Source: Juglans regia
Lineage: Eukaryota; Streptophyta; Magnoliopsida; Fagales; Juglandaceae
Assembly (NCBI RefSeq): GCF_001411555.2
Contig: NC_049909.1
Location: 2,279,875 to 2,343,874 of the forward strand
Reading direction: 5' to 3'
DNA length: 64,000 nucleotides
Under the pieces are notes generated by a model. That model ran no database searches, had not been told where the DNA came from, and was given only the letters and a program-made list of their open reading frames with translations. The position numbers and the translations under genes are program-made. This document shows, one piece after another, positions 45,350 to 57,201 of this stretch. Position 1 is the stretch's first letter, and each line of letters opens with the position of its first letter.

Positions 45350-46950
45350 CATGCTTCAACACGGCCACGTCCGGAGGAAGAGACTTCAGGTCCAAGGTCA
45401 GCGATGGAAAGGGGACTCAGGGATAGAATATCTTCACCAAGGTAGAAGACGTATTCGCCCTCACTTGTCTATACATGCCCCCAGGCGAATGGGGACCCCT
45501 TGCTCCCAACCACGCACTCATCTCCCTCGGGGGAGGGAATCATCTTAACATTGAGCTCGGGCGGATGGACAATGATCTTGGACTCTCTTAAGGGGCCTTC
45601 CAAGAGGGCCCTGTAGAAATGCAGCACCAACATCTCTTCAGCCAAAGTAAGGACCTTGGCCTTCTCCTTGTTGCCTGGTTGGGTAGGGGAAGAAATTGCC
45701 TGACAAACCAGAGGGGGGACCACGGGCCTAGGGGCTTTGGCCACCTCAAAAATAACCCGGAACCTAGGGGGCTTGCTGGCGACTGCAAAACCACTCGACT
45801 GGGTGGGGGGCAACATGGTCTTGGAAGCAAGAGGTGGCGGGGTAGTCGTAGCAGCCCCAACAGTAGCCGAAGATGATCTCGACCGATAAAAAACCACAGG
45901 GAGGATGGTTGCCCAGATGGGGGTGGCGGGGCAGAAATAGAACTACTATCCCCAAGCTCCTTAGCCTGAAGCTTTCTTCCCTTCCTCTCCGACGGGGGCT
46001 CGAATGCCTCTTGAGCCCTTGACGAGCAATGGGTTGCACGGGGATACGACAGTCTTCAAAACAAGCGTGCGCTGGGAGGGGCCAAGTATCGACTTACGCT
46101 AGCCTCCTCCAACAAGGCCTCAGAGTAAACATCCTTCGAGTGCGAGTCGACCCAGGCTCAAGCAATATCTAGCCGACTCTCCTCTTCTTTAGTTGGCATC
46201 GGACGAATCTTCTTATCCTCTAGCACAACCCCCGCATGGAACGAATGGGGAATTCCTATCTAGTAGTCTATCCGGCTAGGAACTCTAACCCCTTGCCGAA
46301 CAAGAAGAATAACCACTGGGTCCACTCTTTGACCCAATTGTATCACTACTCCAAACAAACCACCGTCTACCTTTGACGCAACGGAAACTACTAGTGTTCC
46401 CTTTTAGCTTTAAGATGTTGTTGGTTAGAAGGAACTCCCGGGCAGTGAGATTTGGTGACTTCGGGCTAACCTCCTACAATGCTCGACTCCAGATGATGCA
46501 AAAACTGGTCAAAATCCTCCAGGCATTGGGGTGAAACTGCTCGTGAGCAAGACGAAGGAAGTCCTACACATCGCAAACCTGCTAACAAAAATAAAGCTAC
46601 AGTCCCCAAGTAAACATGATGGGATACAACGCCACCCTCTAGGCATAACCATCAGAGTCGACAGCCCCTTCACGGGGAGCAGGAACCTCGAAGACTGCAA
46701 AGTCGGAGACCTCGAAAGAAGCATTCAGCGACCTCAAAATTGTCGGAATGGTCTCCGACCTCAAGCTATACCAGTCAAAATGTTGGGAGTCAGTGCGCAT
46801 CTTTTGAGGGTCCAACCCCCCGAGGGTTCTAAAGGATTTAGGGGGGTTGGTAGAGCTTGTGCATCGGCAAGCAGTACGAGAAGTATTCTTAGGTACCATA
46901 AGGACAAAGGAAATGGATAGCATGAAGAAGAGGGAGAAGGAAGCAAGCAA
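45350..46950 (-). pseudogene. Antisense ORF of Tat-2 (gypsy-type transposon protein), broken
   Basis: Minus-strand remains. The N-terminal part (46950-46639) includes YSLRSETIPTILRSLNASFE and continues, after frame changes, as HEQFHPNAWRILTSFCIIWS near 46500. That is the conserved block I recognise from plant 'putative gypsy-type transposon' proteins. A proline/serine-rich middle (45897-45700: VGAATTTPPPLASKTM) and a last part with LHFYRALLEGPLRESKIIVH follow (142-aa piece 45897-45469). Several stops. It lies downstream of and opposite to Tat-2 pol, the same place as the antisense ORF of Tat-1. Protein role unknown. Confidence 0.65.
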
Positions 46951-47032
46951 GGAGGCAGGAGAGCAAGGGGATAAGTTTAAAGGCTCGGGGAGAGAATGAA
47001 GGCAAATAGGCTCAAAATGGAAGGAGGGTTGG

Positions 47033-47043
47033 GTTTAAATAGG
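47033..47043 (-). promoter_or_regulatory. TATA-like box upstream of the Tat-2 antisense ORF
   Basis: Minus-strand CCTATTTAAAC lies about 85-90 bp before the first ATG (46950) of the antisense ORF, in an otherwise GC-moderate stretch. Position and sequence fit a core promoter, but nothing else supports it. Confidence 0.35.
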
Positions 47044-49145
47044 CACCCACAACAATTGAAATTCCCCAAACAACGAGAGCACACATTGTGGCAAGGAGTG
47101 TAGACAAACACAAATCTTTCTTATTTTTCAAAATCCAATAAAACATTTTCACTTGAACCATTTCACTACCATTAACAAAGTTATTATATACGATTATCCA
47201 AAACGTTAAACATGATGCATGGTTTCTAGAATGTGCATTCCACACCAACATGATTCAAAACGTTAAAAGTACTTACCAAAATGGAGGGACTTTACTTTTC
47301 AAAACCATTCATGTCGATTTTCTTCTCTTTTTTTGAGTAAAGAACTGCTAATTATACCGATGAACACAAGGAATTTATGTGTAATGTTAGAGATTAAGAT
47401 TTATTAATTATATGAAATTACCTAAAATATTATCTGTGCCAAATACCGGAAATTTTTTTTTTTTTTTTTCCTGAAAACGTTAGTGTGACAGCCAAATCGC
47501 ATAAACAAATTGTTCAATGTTTTCTTGAAAACTTTTTAACAAACAAAGCCTGACTGATTCATGGATTCTGTGTTTAGAATCCGATTGAAGGATTTGGCAT
47601 TCTTCGGTTGTAAACATCGTTTTTCAAAACTGTTTGCATTAATTCCTGGTTATGTTAGCCCCATAGAGATTATGATAGTAGGAAGGGTTGACTCAGTAAC
47701 GTGTGGTTGGAAAGTGTTGTAAAAAAACACTATCATATTGGTCTAATATGCAGTGAAATACCAAAAATGCATTGAAGAAGGCTAATAAAACTGAAATAGT
47801 ACTAGACACTGCTACAATATACTAGTCTCCCTTCTCTAAATGAATGCACTACTTCAATGGTTGCACTTCCACATTCGAGTCAAAATTCCATCAATTCTTG
47901 ATGAAACCGAAACGATTCTAGTACGACTAGGTTAGTCTTAGAAAACAGAAAGAAAGAGGAGGAGAAGAAAGAAAAATAATATGATAACTAGTCTCCCTAT
48001 TATGAAGAGTGTATATAAAAGTTATCAAAAATGATGGAAGAGGTTATAGCTGTTCATCTTACAACCTTGTGTGAAAAATAAAATAAAATTACAAGGAATC
48101 CTAAGTTTAAGCACACTGTTTCAAGATCACCAATAAAGACAACCCTGTGACTATCGCGATCAAATATTCTCACTCCCCCATTCATCTGAAATGCCCATGA
48201 CTTGTTCCCCTCATAAAATTAGTTTTATGGCTCAGATCAAAAATACAATGACAAGAAGGTTCCTTTTCAAAAGAAATAATCACAAGAAGAACAAAAAAGT
48301 CAGATATGTTTTGTAGAACTAATGATCGTATTTTCTCTTTTTTATTAATTTCTGACTGATCCTATCCTTTTCAATCAAGCATTTGGATATTTGAGATAGA
48401 TGTCGCATCAAACCTGCAGTCTGTCAAGGAAAGGGAGCAAGCAATATGTTGGGAACTCTCTCCGAGAACTCAAATCCAGATGATCTAGTGCTACTTCATA
48501 ACAATACCAAGCTCTCCTTAAAATTGCAGATTTGCAGATAACTATCACAGGTTCATGGATGATACCTTTATGCTTTCACTGTCTTGGTGAAGCTTGAATT
48601 GGGAAGCAGCAATACAGAACCCAAAGAACAGAAAGGTCGAGGAGGATAAAGCCGAACGGTCAAAAGCTAGTTCAAGGGAGCACAGAACAGAACGGAGAAA
48701 CTAGAGAGTTCCTCCAAACCATGTAACGATAAGCTGATTGAGGGTGGCCACATATTTGAAACTACGGAGATTGATTTCTGCAAGCATAAGAATTAATACA
48801 GAGTTTTTAAGTTATTACAATGAATCAAGGAACCAAGATCAATACAATATACTAAAATAAAGAAAGTTGAAATAAAACAGAAATTTAATAAAAGATAACA
48901 GCTAAGTCCATGCTTGCAAGATATGAAGCTACTTCAGTGGCACTTACAAAACTGTAATGAAAACTTGGATAAAGCTATAATATTAGATGTGGATGAAAGA
49001 GCCTTTCAGTTTTTGAGTACGCTATTCTAGGCACCAATGCCCAGGTCATGACAGAGTAATAAAACTAAAGATAATGAATGGTATTAACAGGATCAAGAAT
49101 TTTATGCTATTCTCCCAAGTTTAAACCCAACACCAAGAGATCACT
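47044..49145. other. Noncoding DNA between Tat-2 and the oxygenase gene
   Basis: No gene seen. The part close to 49145 should contain the 3' UTR of the oxygenase gene on the minus strand; its poly(A) site is not defined. AT-rich elsewhere, with a T-run at 47453-47470. No LTR border for Tat-2 could be set. Confidence 0.5.
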
Positions 49146-49214
49146 TCAACTGTTCAATTGTGAATCATCTTCAACAAGATAAGGTGTAATGGTAAATCTA
49201 GCCATGTCATACTC
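49146..49214 (-). CDS. Oxygenase-like gene, exon 3 (C-terminus)
   Basis: A short terminal exon found by reading the minus strand after a good acceptor (TTTATTTCTTTTCAG ending at 49215). It codes EYDMARFTITPYLVEDDSQL, then N-S and a TGA stop at 49148-49146. The exon begins in phase 0, which matches the phase at the end of exon 2 (50477). The protein then totals 493 residues (347 from exon 1, one split codon, 123 from exon 2, 22 here). Without this exon, exon 2 would read on into low-complexity sequence to 50315, which looks like intron. No transcript evidence is available here, so the join is inferred from splice signals and phase. Confidence 0.7.
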   Translation of the reverse strand, partial: EYDMARFTITPYLVEDDSQLNS

Positions 49215-50476
49215 CTGAAAAGAAATAAAGTTAACACTTCATGCAAACCCAAAGGTGATATATAAAACTGTTAATGTATTAATAAATGATTAAATTAATT
49301 TCTCCCAACCCATTTAGGCATTCAGGACAAATGGTGATTTAACATTGTATTTTAGTGATCCTAAGCTAGAACACTGACACCACTCTTTATTTTCATTTCA
49401 ACCATGTGTTGGATTCGCTTTTAAGAAGGTCTATAGCACATATATGCAAGTGTGTTAAAAAATATCAATTTGATAATTATCTTCACCACTTGTCGTCAAC
49501 TTGAGCTTTTAGGATAGATGGTGATTTAAAGTATGCATTACATAAAGATATGCAAATGTCAATCAACAGATTCAATAAGCTATTAGCCACTCAAAAAGAA
49601 GTCCAATATCATAAAAATACCATACAAATAAACTGATATGTCAAATGCTTTAGTTGCTTGTTTTTAAGATCATCTTATAAGCTAAAATTGGCAAGAGAAA
49701 CTCAAAGACACCAATTAAATCCACATGACTAGTTTAGCTATTTGTTAAAAAATTTACCTGAAATGATCTAAAAGAAGTGCAGATTTACTGATCCAAAAAT
49801 AAAATGTAAATCATATATTCATCATACAAAGTCCTTTATATTTTCCATCAACCAGTCATGGTTCCTGTCCCACATTTTAAAATCTTATTGCAGATATCAT
49901 AAGTTTAAATAAATTTCAAACTAGAAGTAAGGGACATTTTTTGAGCAAAAGGGACATTGCAACAGCTGTATTGGCTACTTTACGTGCATTTTAACAGGCT
50001 GGACAGACATTTTTCACCCTAAGACACTGTAAGCAACCAAGTACTATTGTAATTAGTACTAGCAAAGAGCAAAAAACAGAACCAGAAAAACAAAAGGACA
50101 GAGATGGGAGCAAAACCTATAATTATTTGTACAATCTGTTCAACGCATAAATGATATAATGCTCACTCTTACCTTCCTAACCTGAGAAGATATCTAATAC
50201 TTATGGCCAATACAACTTTAGCATTGTCAAACAAAATGTACTATTATGATAAGAAGTCTCTTTCATCTACACCCACCCCCCGTCTCAAAAAAGGAATATG
50301 CATATCCATATTTATTATTTATATACAAGATACACACAAAATATGCATGTGTTTGTGTGCCCATGGAGAATTAACAACACAATCTTCAGGCAAATATTTG
50401 AGAAAAAGTTGATCATATTAGTGAAATCACAAATTCGCAATGAAACTTGAATAGGAGAGTTACAGTTACAATTAAC

Positions 50477-50847
50477 CGGGTGTTGACTGGCCTGCCCAGG
50501 TTCAGTTAGACTTAACTCCATATCATGAGTTGCTGCCCAACCAGGTTCATATGCTTCGAGGAAACCAATCTTTGCCTTATTAGGTAGATCATGGGGATGA
50601 ACAAATGGTACTCCAGGTGGCCACCCAATTTCCATTCTTATGTTGGCACATGGGCTATCTAATGTGTGAACATGATTCTCACATTCCTTCAGGTTACAAA
50701 ACCTCAGCTTGATGCCCTTCTTATCTGCAATGTCCTGAACCCTCTCCTTCAGAACCCTCTGAGCCTCGAGCCGTAATCTTTTGGAAGGTGGCAACGGTTT
50801 GCTTCTTGGATCATTTTTCCTTCTCCTCATCAAGGGCTTCATAGACC
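50477..50847 (-). CDS. Oxygenase-like gene, exon 2
   Basis: Acceptor GGTACAG ends at 50848 and the exon starts at 50847. The first two bases complete the split codon from exon 1 (G+GG, Gly348). The sequence starts SMKPLMRRRKNDPRSKPLPP, a basic stretch that could serve nuclear import, then a helical region (RLRLEAQRVLKERVQDIADK), a cysteine/histidine-bearing part (FCNLKECENHVHTLDSPCAN) and IGWPPGVPFVHPHDLPNKAK. The exon ends at QASQHP with a donor GT at 50476-50475. An ATG-initiated reading of this exon alone (from 50842) is possible but lacks the catalytic half. The C-terminal domain is not one I can name; it looks conserved-plant in composition. Confidence 0.8.
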
Positions 50848-51399
50848 CTGTACCACCATTTCATCGACCCAAGGACCTGCTGTTAAAAACTTTTTACTAA
50901 GGACTACTTGACAGAATATAACATAATTTAATACTATGATCGTGAGATTGAAGACAGCAAAAGTTATTGCTAGAAGTGATATCCTCTCTGCTAGAGGAAG
51001 AAAATGACTTTTAGTGTTCAACAAACAATCCTACATATGATCAAATCCCTCTCTCTTTTCACGAAAAAACAACATGGCATTTAACACATGTTAATTCCAG
51101 ACTGCCGCAATTAATTTATTTTTTTGAAGTATGACACAGTAATCTATTTGTCACTCACAAGCCCATCCGCATTGCATCCATTTTTTTTATACAAGTAAAC
51201 GATTGTATTAATAAAAATAGGCATAGCCCAAGTACACAAAATGTTATACAAGAGGTAACACCTATTTAGGAAGAAGAAATGGAAACTCATGAAAATCAAG
51301 GCCACTAAAATCTACAGCTGTGGCCCACAGAAATATAGTGTTGACAAAAAGTAATCGAAGTTCTTCTAATGAGTACTCCTTGTCTTCAAACATCCAGTC

Positions 51400-54300
51400 A
51401 TTTCGCTGGCATAACCCAAGCTAGACCAGCTGAACACTTCATCCCATAACGTTGTAGCAACCTCACAGTGCAATAGAAGATGATCCACAGTCTCACCACT
51501 TTTCTTGCACATACAGCCAAATCCACTATGATCATCCTACGTTTCTGTAAGTTATCCATCGTCAAAATCTTACCCAAAAAATGCCGCTTTGGAAGGCGCC
51601 TTATTTCACCAAATCCTTCTCCTTGGTAGATTGTTCTACTGTTGTGTGAGAGACTTATAGAAAGAACGAACCGAAAATATACCGTTACCTACGGGTACCC
51701 ACCACATGTCAGCTCCTTGAGTTCTCGATTTCATGGAGTATAGAAGACTAAAGAAATCCTCAAAACTGCCAACTTCTCAATCTTGGACCGTCCTAGTAAA
51801 ATTCACATTCCATTAGACTAGGTCACCAGATATCTCCATAAATCAGCCACTGAAACTTCTTTCTCACATGCAATCCTGAAAACTGAAGGGAACAAGTCAT
51901 TAAGGGTATTATCTCCACACCACAAGTCGCTCCAAAATTTTATTCTAGAATCATCTCCCAACACCAATCTAGTGTGACAAGCAAAAACCCCCCATCCTCA
52001 TCTATCTAATGTGCTTCTATATTCCCACTCCATATGCCCCACGTACCTCCCTAGTGCTCCACCACCCCCCCCCCCCCCCCCAACCCCCCACGCCCCACAA
52101 CAAACCTCCATATTTTAAGTCAATCACCGACTCCCATAAGGCTTCCAGTTCCGTATTATATCGCCACAACCATTTCCCAAGTTAGCCCTGATTGAAGATC
52201 CTCAGGCTATTCAATATTTTATCATTATTTTTTTCACTATTTTTTATTACTATTCACTATTAATCATTATTTTATCATTACTTTTTTACTACTTTTTTAT
52301 TACTATTCACAGATCATCTGAAATCACCTAAATACCCAAACGTACCCCCAGATTTCTAATTCCCAACCCACCATAAGAGATTGGGGAGCATACCTTATCC
52401 CACTTGACCAGATGAAATTTGAAGTCATTTCCCAAACCACTCCTAAGGAAATCACAATAAAGTTTCTCAATACGGGTTGCCACACTTGCTGGAATTGGGA
52501 ATACAAATAAGAAATACATTAGTAAATTAGACAAAGTGTTTTTTGATTAAGGTGACCCTACTACCTTTCGACATTACAATCTCTTCCAACCTGTCAATCT
52601 GCATTCAATCTTCTCAATCATTGTATCCCAAATCAATTTAGCTAACTGTCGAATGTTGCGAACATTACCCACTGGCACCAAATTTTATTTTTTGAAATTC
52701 ACTTTCAAACTTTATGCCGCTTCAAAATAGAGTAGAAGTGCCCTCAATGTCTGAATCTAGTTTTGTTCTGCCTCACAAAATATCTGCGTATCATCTACAA
52801 ACAACAAGTGAGAATTATTAAGAGAATCCCTATTGAAAACTTCACCGTTTAAATGCACCATCTGATCCACAAGCACTATCTCTCCCCAAATCTACACCTC
52901 CCAATCAAGTAGGAACTCTCAATTGACATGATCATAAACATTCTCCATATCCAACTTGCATAGGGTCCCCTGATTGCTAAATTTTAGCCTACTATCTAGA
53001 CATTCATTGGCGATGAAAAATGAGTCTAAAATTTGTCTACCCCTTACAAATGCATTTTGGGGTTTTGTGATGATCCTCCCCAAAACCTCGCCTAGGCAAT
53101 TTGCAAGCACTGTGGAGAGGATCTTATGCACCCCCATTCACAAGACTAATGGGCCGATAATCCTTCACCTCCGATGCCCCATTCTTCTTGGGAATAAGTG
53201 CAACAAAAGTGGCATTAAAGTTTTTCTCAAATTTTCCAACCGAAAAGAATTCCTGGAACACCTTCATTAAATCCTCCTTCACCACATCTCAACAGGATTG
53301 AAAGAATCTCATAGAAAAACCGTCTGGACCAGGTGCTTTGACTTTGACCATTCTCCTTACCACACCATGAACCTTCGTCTCCTCAAAGGGCCTCTCCAAC
53401 CAAGAAACATTCTGCAAGTCAATGGACTCAAAGGCTAGTCCATCTTTGGCCACCACCCCACCTATTTGGTAAGTAAGTGTTCAAAAAATTCAGCAACATG
53501 CTCTCGAATCACAGGAGCCTCCGTACAATCCACACCATCTATATTCTCAATGATATTGGTTCTCCTATGAAAGTTAGACACTCTATGAAAGAACTTTGTA
53601 CTTCAGTCTCCTTTCAACCACAATGCTCTTGATTTTTGACGCCAAAAGATCTCCTCGAATAAAATAATCCTCTCTAATTCGGAACCTAACTTAGACTAAC
53701 CGAGATAATTCTTCCAAGGAAAGAACCCAACCCTTTTGCATCCTCTCTACCTCCTATAGCTTCTCCAACATGGACTTCTTACGGTCACCTATATCACCAA
53801 AGGATTGAGCATTCCACAGCTTTAAATCCATCCAATTTACCTGCAAAAATAAAGCTAGGAGTGCCATGAATCTGATATGAAGACCACCATTGCCTAACCC
53901 TTTCCACAAAACTTTCAGTTTTCAGCCACATATATTCTAATTTAAAGTATCGACGCCCTCCTTGAATACCACCACGATCTAGCAAAAGAGGAAAATGATC
54001 CAAACAAAGGCAAGGCAACCTCTTTTGACAAAGGTCCAGATAATGAATTTCCCACTCAGATGAGACTCAAAATCTGTCCAATCTAGACCACGTATGATTA
54101 TTGAGCCACGTATATGCTCTCCCATGCAAGGGATATCCACCAAACCCAAGTCAAAGATACACTTCAAGAATTATATCATTGCTGGCCGCAACCTTCTTTC
54201 TTCTGAACGTTCACTTGGGAACCTTATAACATTAAACTCACCAACTATTCACCATGGTAAATCCCACCAGTTATGTACTCCAGCAATTTCTTCCCATAAA

Positions 54301-54660
54301 AGTCTTGTGCTCCTGTCCAAACTCGGCCCTTAAATACCAGTGAAAGCCCACAAAAAATTGTCTTCCACACCCTTAAAGGAACATTACATTGTATACTCCC
54401 CAATGAAATCCTTCATTTTCTCTACCATCCTTTTATCCCACATCACTAAGACACCAACTGAAGCCCTATTGGAAGCAAGATAAGCCCAATCCACATATGT
54501 GCAGCTCCATAAACTTCGAACGATTCTCCTTGGAATAAATTTCAGTTTAGTTTCCTGTACGCACACAATGTCCGCCTTCCATTCACTAAGCAAATTTTTT
54601 ATGTAAAGGCATTTATTGGCCTCATTAAGCCCACGGACATTCTAAGAAACGATTTTAGGC
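51400..54660 (-). pseudogene. LINE-C ORF2: endonuclease, RT and zinc-binding region
   Basis: Endonuclease: VRGLNEANKCLYIKNLLSEW (about 54650-54580), IVCVQETKLKFIPRRIVRSL, and LGLVDIPCMGEHIRGS (about 54150). RT: VKAPGPDGFSMRFFQSC (about 53330), [20 protein letters not shown] (about 53190), [20 protein letters not shown] and [13 protein letters not shown] (to 52919), then [20 protein letters not shown] and [13 protein letters not shown] (52500-52328). Zinc motif: CMCKKSGETVDHLLLHCEVA (about 51510-51450), followed by TTLWDEVFSWSSLG. The readable box order matches plant L1 LINEs. The frame is broken at least ten times. Confidence 0.82.
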
Positions 54661-54939
54661 TTTATAAAGATGGTGCTAGCCCCCTCCCTTTGGATCTTTG
54701 TTTGCTTGAGTTGCCCTCATAGTTGAGAGACTATGTTAACTTCTTTAGCTCCCTCTATTTTTTAGAACCTGATTTCTTTAATTGAACATGTCCAACTCAA
54801 TGGCTATAGGCAAAGCCATGAATCGTTCCTCAAAACCCACACATTCAATTCTCACACATTGATGGATTTCCTTTACCTTATGTAACACCCAATCAGAGAC
54901 GCTAGACTGACCTAGCAATAGATAGTTTAGGGTTATGGG

Positions 54940-55760
54940 ATCCCCAACTAGATCTCATCCCTGGGTCTCCATTGTGACTTCATCGGCATCCCCATCTCTT
55001 CCTCAGCATAGGAAAGCCTACCATCCCACTCGGAGTAGTCAAGTGTAGGTACTAACATTTGTGATGGCCCTAGATCCTCTCCCTCGTCACTCCCAGCCCC
55101 TGAAAATAACAAACGGGCTACATCCAGAGGCAAGAAACCCATTGCTAGAGAATATGCCACCTAAAGCTCGAGCGGGGGCTCTACACTGAGTTGTCCCACC
55201 GCCGATAGCTCCACCCTTCTACTGCTCTCTGAACTACACTGACGACATCGTCTGCACCAATGCTTCCCTGTAAGACTGATTTCGCATTCAAATCCCCACC
55301 ATTGGCAACGCCTGCAACACCCCACCTCTATTGTGGTTCACGACTTCCTCCTTCGATATAGCCTCCCTCAACGCAACTTCCATCCTCCCCCATCCCTTCC
55401 CTTCCATTTCTTCCGATGTGAAGATAAAGTTTCGTCTTCCACCCCCACCATATTCCACTAGAGCCATGAATCGACCGCGGGCATTTGAGCACCTCTACAC
55501 CATGAAACTTCTAGCACCCTCCCTTGATGAAGTGTAGAAGTCCTTCGTCCCACCCCTCAGACAATCCTCCAGTGTTCTGACAAACCAATGCACTGATACC
55601 ATCCCAAGTCTCATCTCCTTCACTACCTTCCAGCTTCTCTATGTTATGAGCAAGGAGCCACCATCCTTCATCAAAACAAAAAGTTTCGATTCTATAACTA
55701 GTTTTTTCGGGAACACCATATCACTCTAACTCACATACAACTCTCTGCTCAGCCATAAAA
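54940..55760 (-). pseudogene. LINE-C ORF1-like region
   Basis: Readable pieces: IESKLFVLMKDGGSLL (about 55700), RGRFMALVEYGGGGRRNFIF (about 55450), GWGRMEVALREAI, then the acidic 70-aa stretch 55160-54948 (MAYSLAMGFLPLDVARLLFS, SDEGEDLG). The style resembles the first ORF found with some plant LINEs. No zinc knuckle was seen, so the assignment rests on position and style. Confidence 0.5.
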
Positions 55761-56159
55761 CTCACCGTTAAACCCCACAGACCTCATCAGACTTTCGGTT
55801 GTACGGAGAGAGAGTTTTGGTTGTAACCTATCACAGTTTTGGTTGCATCCATTATAACCCATAGAGCTCATAATCTACCCATCAATAAATTTAAGAAGGT
55901 CAAACTCATAGTAATATAATCTTAAGTCATTCAGACATCAATATCTCAATCACACCTCTAGATATGGTGCAAGTTCTTGCTCCTAGATAATTTCAAAACA
56001 AAACCTACATTAGCATAAAAAAAAATTGAAACAAAATTCACCTAACAAAAATTTTCTCTCAACTTTCTTGGTGCATCGACACTGCTCTAGAAAAAAGTAT
56101 GCAAATTAACTCCAGCGGTTAAACAACGGAAAACTAGATATCCTTAGAATGCTGCCTAC

Positions 56160-57201
56160 CATCTTGGGCTGGAGGGAAATTAAAACAGTGGATATTCTGC
56201 CTGTGAAAAAGCTGATCAGTTGGATAGGATCTCTGCATGAAGTCATCTACAGGTACTGGAAGCTGGAACTGAGCTTCAACCCCGTGACCAGCTGCTCTCA
56301 TCTCTGAACAGCTGAGACTGGTCATTGATTTAGGCATTAGTTTAAAAGATATAGAACATCTTCCATGCATGCTACCCTGCATACTATTGACCTCTGCTCT
56401 ATGTAACGCAGGGTTGATATAGCCTGCCGTTGCCTGATAAAGTGCTAGTCCAGGATAAACAATGGCTTCTTGGGGACCAAGATCTCCATCAACTAGAATC
56501 CACCTGCCTTGGAAATCTCTTATGTGTAATCCTGCCCGATCTGACTTAACAAGAGATATCATGCTTTTATCAGCTTGGTGTTCATGGTCCGGATACATAA
56601 CTAACTGTCCACCCTCTGGGGTTGCTAAATCATGTTGTGCTCCCTGAAACGACGGCCTCGCATGACAGCAAACAGATAATACTGAAGATGAAATTTCCCG
56701 ATGTCTCAATGGAACATTATCTAGAATCTCAATAAATGGAGAGCTGCGCAAGTTCAAATAGAAGCTGATAGCATCCAGTATAACCCGAGCTGCCTTACCA
56801 AGCAGGGCAAATATATCTGGTAAACCAGCTGGAGGGAATTCCATTGCATTGTTTGGCTCATTAGGAGTCAGGCCTGGCCTGTAATCATAAGATTCTTGCC
56901 ACATTTGAGGATCGGCATAGTATCCAGATGTCTTGCACCACTCGCGAGAATCATTGGTATGTATCATGTCTGCAGCTGGGTATGAGGCTCTTTGGTGAAA
57001 GTATAGGCGGGCAGAATCCAACCCAGATCTTAAAAGAGCCCCATCACTGGCTGGGAATTGAATGATGGCAGCAGAGTATTGAGCTAGTGACTGAGACAAA
57101 GTTGAGACTGATAATTTGTAAGAATCAGAAGGAAGGCCTTCAGAGGGAACTAGATCAGTGAGCTTCACACGACCCAAAGAAGGCAGGCCACTGCCTGCCA
57201 T
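56160..57201 (-). CDS. 2-oxoglutarate/Fe(II) oxygenase-like protein, exon 1
   Basis: First coding exon of the one host gene in the window (CDS join 57201-56160, 50847-50477, 49214-49146, minus). It codes 347 residues from MAGSGLPSLGRVKLTDLVPS. The N-terminal part (residues 30-150) is helical. Residues 195-290 look like the double-stranded beta-helix of the plant 2OG oxygenase family: ADKSMISLVKSDRAGLHIRD (210-229), FQGRWILVDGDLGPQEAIVY, then NPALHRAEV with distal His267, and GRCSISF with the Arg281-x-Ser283 pair that normally binds 2-oxoglutarate. Odd point: where the family has H-x-D, this protein reads HQAD (His208, Asp211), so the first iron ligand is shifted by one. Activity is therefore uncertain. 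Donor: GATG then GTAGGC (GT at 56159-56158). Confidence 0.85.

Larger units (their letters stand above)
51181..55842 (-). mobile_element. LINE-C, L1-type LINE in intron 1
   Basis: Minus-strand LINE with a T-run (51181-51188) as poly(A) tail and 11-bp target duplications TTGCATCCATT (51172-51182 and 55843-55853; the last bases overlap the tail). 4.66 kb between them. Order: an ORF1-like part (about 55760-54940), endonuclease (54660-53800), RT (53480-52330), RT C-terminus/zinc motif (52000-51400), then a 3' end reading GGGCTATGCC near 51220. An RNase H domain was not seen. It contains a C-run (52065-52081) and a T/A-rich simple stretch (52220-52310). Same orientation as the gene. Broken by many stops. 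Confidence 0.85.
50848..56159 (-). other. Intron 1 of the oxygenase-like gene (contains LINE-C)
   Basis: 5.3-kb GT-AG intron. LINE-C plus one target copy account for 4.67 kb; without it the intron would be about 640 bp. The remaining sequence (50848-51171 and 55854-56159) has no recognisable feature. Confidence 0.75.

Noticed and set aside
46509..47251. Extra ORFs at 46531-46920 (+) and 47012-47251 (-)
   Set aside because: The plus ORF is the complement of the antisense Tat protein; the minus ORF at 47012 is hydrophobic AT-rich sequence upstream of it with no family similarity.
50315..50476. Continuation of exon 2 to the stop at 50315
   Set aside because: After the donor at 50476 the translation becomes low-complexity and hydrophobic, while a good acceptor and in-phase short exon are found at 49214.
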